A stretch of DNA of 6,104 nt from Magnetococcales bacterium (GTDB lineage Bacteria > Pseudomonadota > Magnetococcia > Magnetococcales > DC0425bin3), in assembly GCA_015229045.1 (NCBI GenBank), contig JADGCJ010000182.1:1-6104 (forward strand), given 5' to 3'. Made by a program: the position numbers and the translations under genes. Below the pieces are notes generated by a model. It made no database searches. It saw nothing but the letters and a program-made list of their open reading frames with translations, and had not been told where the DNA came from. Below are positions 1 through 5,246 of this stretch, one piece after another. How positions within the stretch are numbered: the first letter of the stretch is position 1; the number at the start of each line of letters is the position of its first letter.

Positions 1-85
1 GGCGTTTGATGCCGTCAGCAAGGATGGCGGCCACCTCGTCCAGGCGCTCCTCGGCGGTCATGAGGTTGGGATCCGTGGCGTTCAT
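1..85 (-). CDS. Partial small protein, recombinase-neighbour type (N-terminus only)
   Basis: Reading the minus strand from an ATG at 85-83, the frame stays open to the window edge and gives 28 residues beginning MNATDPNLMTAEERLDEVAA. From memory, the phrase TAEERLDEVAAILA is typical of short proteins encoded beside DUF2924 and serine-recombinase genes in proteobacterial prophages and islands. That is recall, not a search. No biochemical role is known to me. A second in-frame ATG (residue 9, at 61-59) is an alternative start. Neither has a good Shine-Dalgarno; only a weak GAGAG precedes the first. The gene diverges from the operon starting at 286, so the 200-nt gap probably holds control sites for both. 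The rest of the gene lies outside the window. Confidence 0.62.
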   Translation of the reverse strand, partial: MNATDPNLMTAEERLDEVAAILADGIKR

Positions 86-98
86 GCCGATACTCTCG

Positions 99-104
99 AT
101 TATA
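99..104 (-). promoter_or_regulatory. Candidate -10 box (TATAAT) for the leftward gene
   Basis: The minus strand reads a perfect TATAAT at 104-99. No good -35 is present at 17 nt: the hexamer there is GACAAA, and GGGACA lies at 19 nt. Transcription from this box would start near 92, only about 7 nt before the ATG at 85, so the transcript would be nearly leaderless. That fits the lack of a clear Shine-Dalgarno but may also mean the box is fortuitous. Confidence 0.35.
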
Positions 105-116
105 TGGTGAGATGCA

Positions 117-130
117 GGGGATTTGTCCCC
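117..130. repeat. Short inverted repeat GGGGA-TTTG-TCCCC
   Basis: A perfect 5-bp inverted repeat with a 4-nt centre lies just upstream of the leftward TATAAT box, overlapping where its -35 would sit. It could be an operator half-site pair or a small hairpin. No T-run follows on either strand, so it is not an intrinsic terminator. Confidence 0.35.
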
Positions 131-209
131 CTTCACTCGATATATACCGGTGCCCAGATCAAATTGTCTCACGAGGATTCAATTTTTTTGTAGACAGCAT
201 CTGGAGGAT

Positions 210-237
210 TGTTTACATTTTCCTAAATCGATAAACA
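210..237. promoter_or_regulatory. Inverted repeat TGTTTA-16nt-TAAACA upstream of the XRE gene
   Basis: Perfect 6-bp arms at 210-215 and 232-237 flank a 16-nt AT-rich centre, 49 nt before the TTG start of the XRE gene. TTTACA (212-217) resembles a -35 box, but no good -10 sits at normal spacing, so the promoter itself is not resolved. An XRE dimer commonly binds such symmetric sites over its own promoter, which makes this the best-placed autoregulatory operator candidate. The assignment is inferred. Confidence 0.35.
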
Positions 238-271
238 CGAGTTCCGTGTGAAGACATCTCACAAGGTTATT

Positions 272-288
272 AAGGAGGAACCCTTTTG
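272..288 (+). promoter_or_regulatory. Strong Shine-Dalgarno that selects a TTG start
   Basis: AAGGAGGAA (272-280) is followed 5 nt later by TTG at 286. No ATG lies at suitable spacing; the nearest in-frame ATG (310) is residue 9 and has no ribosome binding site. The strong site combined with a weak start codon suggests tuned expression of the regulator. Confidence 0.7.
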
Positions 289-678
289 CCTGGCAACCCA
301 GCTTTTGGAATGCTCATCAGGGGGCTGCGCGAGGAGAAGAAGAAAAATGATCCTGCTTTTTCTCTCCGTCGTTTCGCACAAACGGTGGGAATCAGTGCCA
401 CTTTCATGAGCAAGGTAGAAACCGGCGAGTTTGACCCTCCTGCCCAGGATAAGATTAAACGGATGGCGCAGCTTTTGGGTATCGATACCGACGAACTTCT
501 GGCCTTGGCTGGCAAGGTGGATCCCGATTTGCCAGAGATCATTCGGGAACAGCCCAAGGCCATGGCGAATTTCCTGCGTACCGCCAGGGATTTGAAACTT
601 GGACGGCGGGAAATTGAGGAGTTAACGCGGAAGATCCGGTCGGAACGACAAATGGATAAACCGGAGGACAATGAATGA
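286..678 (+). CDS. XRE-family helix-turn-helix regulator, 130 aa
   Basis: A 130-residue cytoplasmic DNA-binding protein. Residues about 9-75 fit the XRE/Cro-C1 five-helix fold. The turn region LRRFAQTVGIS followed by ATFMSKVETGE (about 27-48) is the typical recognition-helix pattern with the conserved E-x-G, and MAQLLGIDTDELLALAG (60-76) is the usual end of the fold. A short C-terminal part (77-130) is highly charged and probably helical, long enough for dimerisation but without a known sensor domain. It starts at TTG and overlaps the next gene by 4 nt (ATGA), so the two are translationally coupled. Adjacent XRE and ImmA/IrrE genes are known from ImmR/ImmA of ICEBs1 and DdrO/IrrE of Deinococcus, where the protease cleaves and inactivates the repressor. 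By analogy this is probably the substrate and the operon's autorepressor, but that is inferred. Confidence 0.88.
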   Translation: MPGNPAFGMLIRGLREEKKKNDPAFSLRRFAQTVGISATFMSKVETGEFDPPAQDKIKRMAQLLGIDTDELLALAGKVDPDLPEIIREQPKAMANFLRTARDLKLGRREIEELTRKIRSERQMDKPEDNE

Positions 679-1379
679 GGGTTCGGTTTTTACCCAAGGA
701 AAAAATAGAGGCATCCGCGCGGAATCTGCTTGGCAGATACCGCGACAGATTTGGCCTGGATGGTGACCTTCCCGTGCCAGTGGAGGAGATCCTGGAATCT
801 TTCTTGGGCTTGGGCCTTGAGTTTGGTGATTTGAGGGAACGTTTGGGTGTATCGGATGTTCTGGGTGCCACATGGGTAAAGGAACGTCGGGTAATCATCG
901 ACCAGTCTTTGGATCCGACCGAAGACCCCAGAAAGGAAGGTCGGTACCGATTCACCATTGCCCACGAACTGGGACACTGGGAGCTGCATCGGCATCCTTA
1001 TGAGGCTGTTCCCGGTCAGGGAGTTCTGTTCCACGATCATCCTGAGCCGTCCATTGTTTGCCGCTCCAAGTCACGCAAGGATCCCATGGAGTGGCAGGCG
1101 GATACATTCGCAGGTTATCTACTCATGCCAAAGGAAATGGTCTTCGATACCTGGGAATCAATACATGGAACCAGGGATCCTTACGATGCCATTGAAGAGG
1201 TGGCAGATCTTTCTGTTCGTTTGGGGTTGGGTGAAGAGAAACGACCTACAGTTCGAGTGGCACGGGATTTGGCCGAAATCTTTCAAGTTTCCGGGCAGGC
1301 CATGCAGATTCGTCTGAGCGGTCTGGGGCTGATCCGGTTGGAAAACGCTTCCCCGGGTCTTTTTGATGGATCGGTGTAG
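675..1379 (+). CDS. ImmA/IrrE-family zinc metallo-endopeptidase, 234 aa
   Basis: The zinc-binding HELGH motif is at residues 97-101 within RFTIAHELGHWELH. The third ligand and its family context, EWQADTFAGYLLMP, begin at Glu139 and match the ExxA(N/D)xFA signature of ImmA/IrrE (Peptidase_M78-like) proteins. The N-terminal VPVEEILESFLGLGLEF (34-50) and WVKERRVIIDQSL (67-79) match the usual lead-in strands. All catalytic residues are present, so it should be active. Residues 160-234 form a longer tail whose end (FQVSGQAMQIRLSGLGLI) resembles the small helical segment that follows the protease in many family members. The ATG at 675 overlaps the XRE stop and has GGAGG at 663-667. Known relatives cleave partner XRE repressors after stress signals. 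The partner here is probably the preceding gene, so the pair would act as a derepression switch for the operon. Confidence 0.93.
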   Translation: MRVRFLPKEKIEASARNLLGRYRDRFGLDGDLPVPVEEILESFLGLGLEFGDLRERLGVSDVLGATWVKERRVIIDQSLDPTEDPRKEGRYRFTIAHELGHWELHRHPYEAVPGQGVLFHDHPEPSIVCRSKSRKDPMEWQADTFAGYLLMPKEMVFDTWESIHGTRDPYDAIEEVADLSVRLGLGEEKRPTVRVARDLAEIFQVSGQAMQIRLSGLGLIRLENASPGLFDGSV

Positions 1380-1393
1380 ATCCGATTTTTTTT
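1368..1393 (+). terminator. Weak intra-operon terminator or attenuator after the peptidase gene
   Basis: ATCGG (1370-1374) pairs with CCGAT (1382-1386) across a 7-nt loop. Two G-U pairs can extend the base at 1368-1369, and eight Ts run from 1386 to 1393. The stem overlaps the peptidase stop codon (TAG, 1377-1379). It is short, so termination would be partial. It may reduce expression of the two downstream genes relative to the regulator pair. A TATTAT hexamer (1396-1401) in the AT-rich stretch just after it could be an internal -10, but no good -35 accompanies it. Confidence 0.45.
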
Positions 1394-1445
1394 GATATTA
1401 TCGTTTAGTGTTTATTTCACGAATCCTACCGTTGGGGGAAATTGG

Positions 1446-2687
1446 ATGGACACCTTCGTCGAGATCTTGCAACAAGCGGAGGCACCACCTCCGGAATTTT
1501 GGGACAATGAACTGGAGATGGGCATTCAGCATATCCTGCCTGCGTTGACCTCGGAGGAGTCTTCCCAGGAATGGATCGAAAAATTGAATGGCCGACAGTT
1601 GGAGACGCTCTGCGATTGTCTCGGCTTGGTTGTCAGAAATCGGATCAAGGATCGGCGCGAGGCACTTCAATCCCTGAACGGACAACTTCTTCCCTATCGG
1701 CTGGTGGATTGCTTCTCCATGCGCAAGTCCAAGGTGGCCATCGTAGAACTCTCCCAGGACATCTTGGACAAAGCCATTGTCGAGGGATGCCGCATCAATG
1801 ATGAAGACTTCGATACCAAGGCGCTCCTGTTCGCCCTATATCACTATAACCATCAGGAATTGCGTAATGTTTTCCTGTTGGACAAGATCCAGAAGACTGG
1901 TTTTGCCCGGATGGCTTTGGCCGTCCCTCCGACTGGAAAGCCGGATGCGTCGTTTCAGGATTTTCTGTCGCCGGACCGGATTCGCCGGATGCTGGAGACC
2001 TATGACTGTGACAAGAAGGACCGCCGCACCAGCGACTTCAAAGCCCTGCTGATGGAGGAAGGCCGCCCCATCCTCTTCATCCGGCGGGCAGAAAAACCGA
2101 GTCTTATTGTCCAGACCGTGGGTGTGTTGCATGGGTTTCACCCCGAATGGATCATTCTGGATTTTTCCCCAGACGCCAAAAGGGTGCGGATTTCTTCTTC
2201 CAGCCGTACCGTACCGCTGGAGATTGCCAACCGACTGGCGAGTGGATATTTCCAAGCGGAATGCGAATATGAGAACGAAATCGAGGATGTTTTTGAACAG
2301 CAGATTCACCACCTTTTCGGATTGTTGATGAAGGGTCAGGCGAGCCAGCTTTCTTTCGTGGAGATTCTGCTGCAACACTCCCCTCTGGACGGTGCCAGCA
2401 AGGTGAATCTGTCGGATCCGGTTTCCATTTGCAAGTCGGTAGTGCATTTTCAGCATGCGGTGGGGGATATCCTTTCTGACCTGCTCAACATCAAGAGCAT
2501 CAAAGTATTGTACAAGGGCAAGCGGGTCCGGTTGATCTTCGAATCTGTCGATGGGGCAAGAGACCGCTTCGATTTCCGCTATACCGACCAGCCGTTGAAT
2601 GCTCGGGAAAGGACCACATTTGAGGAACTGATGAGGAGCGAACATGGCATTCCTGTCCTCTCTACGGAAAAACGCCACAAGCATTGA
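1446..2687 (+). CDS. Uncharacterised 413-aa protein, third gene of the XRE-ImmA operon
   Basis: I do not recognise a named domain. The start is set at ATG 1446 because GGGGGAA lies at 1434-1440; upstream frame extension begins in an AT-rich non-coding stretch. No signal peptide or transmembrane segment is visible, so it is probably cytoplasmic. Residues 1-150 are mostly helical and acidic. Residues 166-250 look mixed alpha/beta and include GRPILFIRRA (196-205) and the strand pair HGFHPEWIILDFSPDAKRV (219-237). Residues 255-345 are helical. A final strand region, IKSIKVLYKGKRVRLIFESV (349-368), precedes a basic tail ending RHKH. No HEXXH, Walker or nuclease motif could be picked out. The last 44 nt overlap the start of the next gene, which implies that the two products are made in fixed proportion and probably interact. 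It could be an effector, a sensor or an adaptor; nothing in the sequence decides. Confidence 0.82.
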   Translation: MDTFVEILQQAEAPPPEFWDNELEMGIQHILPALTSEESSQEWIEKLNGRQLETLCDCLGLVVRNRIKDRREALQSLNGQLLPYRLVDCFSMRKSKVAIVELSQDILDKAIVEGCRINDEDFDTKALLFALYHYNHQELRNVFLLDKIQKTGFARMALAVPPTGKPDASFQDFLSPDRIRRMLETYDCDKKDRRTSDFKALLMEEGRPILFIRRAEKPSLIVQTVGVLHGFHPEWIILDFSPDAKRVRISSSSRTVPLEIANRLASGYFQAECEYENEIEDVFEQQIHHLFGLLMKGQASQLSFVEILLQHSPLDGASKVNLSDPVSICKSVVHFQHAVGDILSDLLNIKSIKVLYKGKRVRLIFESVDGARDRFDFRYTDQPLNARERTTFEELMRSEHGIPVLSTEKRHKH

Positions 2688-3816
2688 TTCGACAATGCTG
2701 GATCTGCTTCTGAGAGATGGATGGTCCATCGCTGATCCGAATGATGACGTTTTGGATGATGCGCAACGGTTGCAATCCGTGGGTCTGGTCCAAATTCACT
2801 GGCACGATTTCGTGGTATGCGCCGATGCTCGTGATGAGGACTTTCCACCTCCGGTCAGGAACTGCCAAGCCCGAATCTACCTGAACGCAGACATGGATAA
2901 AGATAGTGGCGAATTTCACTGTCCCGAGTGTGACCGAGTGGTTTATCCCAATCTGGATGGGAAACACCGACATGTCGAATTGAGGTGCCATGTACTTCCC
3001 GCAGGCATCATTGCCTTTATTCGGGAGGAGTTGGAATCCCTGGGCGTGTGCCGGGAATTGGCTGATGGAGTGTTCCGGTGCGACCATGTTGATGGTGAGG
3101 TAATCGTCTGCCTGGTAGAAATCTGCCGGGAGCCAAAGTACCTCTCCCGGGATTTTGCCGCGATGAACCCCATGGTCTTCATCGCTATCGATTCTCGAAA
3201 CCGGGACCAACGGTTTTTGGACGAACCATGGCTGATCCGAACTTCACTGGCCGCCTTGTGGATCGGAACCGATGATCTGTTGACCTTGGCAACAACGGCA
3301 CTCTCTCGTGGGTCTCCGGCCACCCTTTCCAACGCATCCCTACCGGTCTACAACAAGGTGGTTCCGCCCCTCTCACATACCAATGCTCAGGAGGTAGTAA
3401 AGGAACGTCGCTTTGTGGTGGAATTCGGTACGGATTTTATCCGGGTCAATGGCCGGACCGTGGTGACGGCCAAGGCGTCGGCGCAACTGCGGGTGTTCAG
3501 TATTCTTTGGAAGAGGTTTCTGGAGGATCTGTTGGCCGGTCGTCCATCGGAGGATTTTCGGCCCATGTCGTTGGACAAGATCGCCGACGCCTTCCAGGGC
3601 AGCGACAGCCGGGACGCCGTAGATGCCATTACGGTTCGTCGTCATCTCAATCGGTTGCAGAATGATTTGACCCAGACGATTCGTCAGGAACTCGGCATGC
3701 CCGTCGAAAGGGATGACATCATCGAAAATCTTCGGGGAGAGGGCCAGACGCGCAAAAACACTGGCTACCGCATCAATCCGCTGAGAGTGTTCCCCAGGGC
3801 ATCTTGCCCCACCTGA
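2644..3816 (+). CDS. Uncharacterised 390-aa protein with zinc-ribbon-like centre and winged-helix-like C-terminus
   Basis: The ATG at 2644 has GAGGAG at 2633-2638 inside the previous gene, which supports this start over Met18. Residues 1-85 are an N-terminal alpha/beta region. FHCPECDRVVYP (91-102) followed by His108, His110, Cys115 and His116 resembles a zinc ribbon, with Cys93 and Cys96 as the first knuckle. Residues 120-235 form an alpha/beta segment containing GEVIVCLVEIC (151-161) and MVFIAIDSR (177-185). Residues about 256-382 resemble the winged-helix output domain of OmpR/PhoB-type regulators: an opening strand pair FIRVNGRTVV, a helix LRVFSILWKRFLEDL, a recognition-helix candidate ITVRRHLNRLQNDL (339-352) and a wing ending GYRINP (374-379). 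There is no receiver domain. It is probably a DNA-binding partner of the preceding protein. Function is not known to me. Confidence 0.82.
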   Translation: MAFLSSLRKNATSIDSTMLDLLLRDGWSIADPNDDVLDDAQRLQSVGLVQIHWHDFVVCADARDEDFPPPVRNCQARIYLNADMDKDSGEFHCPECDRVVYPNLDGKHRHVELRCHVLPAGIIAFIREELESLGVCRELADGVFRCDHVDGEVIVCLVEICREPKYLSRDFAAMNPMVFIAIDSRNRDQRFLDEPWLIRTSLAALWIGTDDLLTLATTALSRGSPATLSNASLPVYNKVVPPLSHTNAQEVVKERRFVVEFGTDFIRVNGRTVVTAKASAQLRVFSILWKRFLEDLLAGRPSEDFRPMSLDKIADAFQGSDSRDAVDAITVRRHLNRLQNDLTQTIRQELGMPVERDDIIENLRGEGQTRKNTGYRINPLRVFPRASCPT

Positions 3817-3849
3817 TACACCCCTTCCTTTTCAGAGTGATTGACCCAT

Positions 3850-3881
3850 AATCCCGACACCTCCAATGCCGGGATTTTTTT
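3850..3881 (+). terminator. Intrinsic terminator of the four-gene operon
   Basis: AATCCCG (3850-3856) pairs perfectly with CGGGATT (3870-3876) across a 13-nt loop, followed by a T-run at 3875-3881. It lies 34 nt after the stop of the 390-aa gene, the normal position for an end-of-operon rho-independent terminator. Confidence 0.78.
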
Positions 3882-3909
3882 GGTTATGAGATTCAAAGCC
3901 CCTCCTTTT

Positions 3910-3996
3910 TTTTGATCTGTCTCCACTTCTTTTGATCTGTCTCGTTCCTAAAACACCACCCGCATGCCCATTGGCTTTCGATCTTCCATCTGTCTC
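3910..3996. repeat. Direct repeat TTTTGATCTGTCTC, two copies 20 nt apart plus a partial third
   Basis: The same 14 nt occur at 3910-3923 and 3930-3943, exactly 20 nt apart (about two helical turns), so a bound protein would sit on the same DNA face. ATCTGTCTC recurs at 3988-3996, and ATCTGT again at 4034-4039. The shared TGTCTC core also appears at 165-170 in the operon's upstream region. A regulator-binding or iteron-like role is possible. There are too few copies to call an origin. Confidence 0.55.
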
Positions 3997-4018
3997 GAGG
4001 ACCGGCGGGCCTGTCCTC
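3997..4018. repeat. Inverted repeat GAGGAC...GTCCTC
   Basis: Perfect 6-bp arms at 3997-4002 and 4013-4018. Inside, after one C-T mismatch, GG (4004-4005) pairs with CC (4010-4011) around a 4-nt loop, making a compact GC-rich hairpin. No T-run follows on either strand, so it is not a simple terminator. It directly adjoins the third ATCTGTCTC copy, so it may be part of the same regulatory site. Confidence 0.5.
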
Positions 4019-4043
4019 AAGAAAAAGCACGGAATCTGTAAAT

Positions 4044-4075
4044 ATCTCCATTATGAACAACAGCAAAATGGAGGT
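4044..4075 (+). promoter_or_regulatory. Hairpin covering the Shine-Dalgarno of the 110-aa gene
   Basis: CTCCATT (4046-4052) is perfectly complementary to AATGGAG (4067-4073). With one G-U and one A-T pair at the base, the stem reaches 9 pairs around a 14-nt loop. The 3' arm contains most of the GGAGG (4070-4074) that serves ATG 4084, so in the folded mRNA the ribosome site is blocked. This suggests translational control of the gene, by an RNA-binding protein, an antisense RNA or temperature. The pairing is visible; the control is inferred. Confidence 0.5.
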
Positions 4076-4083
4076 TTGGAAAA

Positions 4084-4416
4084 ATGAGACTGCAACATAC
4101 ATCACATGACCTGTCCGTTGCACAGCAACGACTGTTGACACGGATGCGGGAGATTCAATTCGGACGGATTGAGGGATTGGCGGTTACCAATGGCGACCCA
4201 GTTTTTCAGAAAGGATCCATCGTGGTTCGAGAAATAAAATTCGGTGCCAGCGATAGCCATAACGCTGTCGCCCAGGATCGGGATTTTACTCTCAAATCTC
4301 AAGTGATCGAGATGTTTGAGTATTTACGGCACATGCGCGAAGGGGTTGTGGAGGTTCTGGAAATCAAGAACGGACTGCCCTTCCGCATGAGCGTGAAAGA
4401 AACCATCGGGGGGTGA
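4084..4416 (+). CDS. Conserved-looking hypothetical protein, 110 aa
   Basis: A small soluble protein with no signal peptide or membrane segment. The core runs SVAQQRLLTRMREIQFGRIEGL (about 11-32), then VREIKFG (48-54) and VVEVLEIKNGLPFRMSV (88-104). From memory, proteins with the pattern 'Q-R-L-x(5)-I-x-FG-x-IEGL ... V-x-E-x-KFG ... VEVLE-x-K-x-GLPFRM' occur as hypothetical proteins in varied bacteria and mobile elements, but I know no function. The start has GGAGG at 4070-4074 with a rather long 9-nt spacing, and that site is inside a hairpin. Predicted fold is small alpha/beta. It is the first gene after the operon terminator, so it is probably transcribed separately, though no promoter could be assigned confidently. 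Confidence 0.75.
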   Translation: MRLQHTSHDLSVAQQRLLTRMREIQFGRIEGLAVTNGDPVFQKGSIVVREIKFGASDSHNAVAQDRDFTLKSQVIEMFEYLRHMREGVVEVLEIKNGLPFRMSVKETIGG

Positions 4417-4462
4417 TCCCCAGTTATTTCAAAAAATCGCAACAATCACCAGACAACAGACT

Positions 4463-4590
4463 GACCGCAAGGCGGAGGTCGTTGTGGGTGTCGCCAGAAA
4501 CCGGCGAACTCACAGCCTTCCTCCTTTTTGTTGGAAGCCATTCCGGTCCTGCGTGATGCCCACGCGAACTCCTCCTCTGGTTCGGGGAGG
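4463..4590 (+). promoter_or_regulatory. Structured leader of the sigma-like gene
   Basis: Several stems lie between the 110-aa gene and ATG 4596. The strongest joins 4481-4489 with 4508-4516 and continues, after one bulged G (4490), into TCGCC (4491-4495) paired with GGCGA (4503-4507) around a 7-nt loop: about 14 pairs. Next is GCGTG (4551-4555) with CACGC (4561-4565), 5-nt loop. Last, CCTCC (4571-4575) can pair with GGAGG (4586-4590), the Shine-Dalgarno. A competing stem CGAAC/GTTCG (4565-4569 with 4580-4584) would leave that site open. A smaller GACC/GGTC stem (4463-4480) precedes them. A five-T run (4525-4529) follows the main hairpin by 8 nt, too far for a standard terminator. I match it to no known riboswitch class. 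Confidence 0.5.
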
Positions 4591-4595
4591 AAAAG

Positions 4596-5168
4596 ATGAA
4601 TTCAAAGAATCATTACCAAGGCATCGATAGTTATGCCGTCAAGATCATTCGCTTCAAGGCGCGTCAACTTTCACGGCTCCCATTTTTTTGGGGCGAGGAG
4701 ATTGAGGATTTGGAACAGGAGCTTGTAATGGATCTGGTTCGGAGAATGTCGGCTTACGATCATGAGCGCGCATCGCAGAACACCTTCATGGCAAGGGTCA
4801 TAGAACACCGCGCAGCATCCCTGATTGCTATGGCCACAGCCCCCATCCGCAACGGAGGGCGACTTTCCCTTTCCTGGGAGTGGTTGTTGGAGTCTGGACA
4901 CACGGATGGGATGCATACACCCGTGGATGCCTCGCATTCACAGTCAATAAACGGCTCCGAAGCAATGGTTGTCGCGTTGGATTTGAGTCGCTGTCTCCAA
5001 CGGCTTTCCTGGGAACAAAAGCGTCTTTGTCAAATGCTTCCCTTCAAAAAGCCATCTGCCATCTCACGGGAGATGGGATGGAGTCGGGCGACCTTTTTCC
5101 GTCGGATGGCCAATCTCAGAGAAGCTTTTCGGCAATTTGGGTTGGAAAATTTTTTTGAGGCGGCGTGA
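4596..5168 (+). CDS. Sigma-70-like (ECF-type) factor, 190 aa
   Basis: Two regions fit a minimal sigma factor. Region 2 spans about 10-80, with EEIEDLEQELVMDLVRRMSA (34-53) as the acidic helix typical of 2.1-2.2 and ASQNTFMARVIEHRAASLI (59-77) at the 2.3-2.4 position. Region 4 spans about 128-178, with the helix-turn-helix PSAISREMGWSRATFFRRMANLREAF. The linker (80-125) is long and polar. It would recruit core RNA polymerase to element-specific promoters, but the -10 helix is divergent enough that it may be a sigma-like regulator instead. The start is secure: GGGGAGG at 4584-4590, 5 nt before ATG. Its position among phage-type genes suggests a late- or transfer-gene activator. No anti-sigma gene is visible. 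Confidence 0.72.
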   Translation: MNSKNHYQGIDSYAVKIIRFKARQLSRLPFFWGEEIEDLEQELVMDLVRRMSAYDHERASQNTFMARVIEHRAASLIAMATAPIRNGGRLSLSWEWLLESGHTDGMHTPVDASHSQSINGSEAMVVALDLSRCLQRLSWEQKRLCQMLPFKKPSAISREMGWSRATFFRRMANLREAFRQFGLENFFEAA

Positions 5169-5246
5169 GACGGTTTTGGAAAGTCTCCGGTATGTATCCT
5201 TCAGACGGACGCAACGGCCCAAACCATAAACGAATGGATCACAGAG

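Larger units (their letters stand above)
107..266. promoter_or_regulatory. Candidate operator set: three TCTCAC motifs in the divergent region
   Basis: The motif TCTCAC occurs at 167-172 and 257-262 on the plus strand and as GTGAGA at 107-112. The two forward copies extend to TCTCACGAGG and TCTCACAAGG (9 of 10 identical), exactly 90 nt apart. The reverse copy and the last forward copy share CATCTCAC as an 8-nt inverted pair (107-114 and 255-262). The last copy is also one arm of TGTGA-7nt-TCACA (247-263). Placement between divergent genes, next to an XRE regulator gene, suggests binding sites for that regulator. This is inference; the sequence shows only the repeats. Confidence 0.35.

Noticed and set aside
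104..193. A 29-codon plus-strand frame in the divergent intergenic region
   Set aside because: It has no Shine-Dalgarno and runs across the candidate operator elements; it is probably chance.
1836..2729. A long open frame of 297 codons on the minus strand
   Set aside because: It lies opposite the 413-aa gene, has no ribosome binding site, and its composition looks like an antisense shadow rich in Arg, Gln and His. The plus-strand gene has a good start and operon context.
3061..3200. A possible PD-(D/E)XK nuclease core in the 390-aa protein (DGEVIVCLVEICREPKYL)
   Set aside because: The strand pattern is suggestive, but the required E-x-K is replaced by E-I-C and no confident catalytic Asp can be assigned.
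2662..3210. A 182-codon minus-strand frame opposite the 390-aa gene
   Set aside because: There is no ribosome site or recognisable motif, and it lies opposite a well-supported gene containing CPEC and winged-helix-like regions.
3910..3996. CRISPR-like or iteron origin interpretation of the ATCTGTCTC repeats
   Set aside because: There are only two full copies with a 6-nt gap and a third partial copy at irregular spacing, and no cas or replication-initiator gene is present.
4053..4109. An 18-codon upstream frame overlapping the start of the 110-aa gene
   Set aside because: Its ATG lies in the hairpin loop with no ribosome site before it. It could be a leader peptide, but nothing supports translation.
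3832..4141. Minus-strand frames of 62 and 82 codons across the non-coding region
   Set aside because: They cover the terminator, the repeats and the start of the 110-aa gene, lack ribosome sites and resemble no protein. The low-complexity KK runs come from the T-tracts.
5169..5246. Open in-frame stretch joining the sigma-like gene to the 97-aa gene, suggesting a stop-codon readthrough fusion
   Set aside because: Twenty-six open codons are easily due to chance, the separating TGA has no recognisable recoding signal, and both proteins look complete alone. A loose GGTTTTGG/CCAAACC pairing in the gap is too weak to call.
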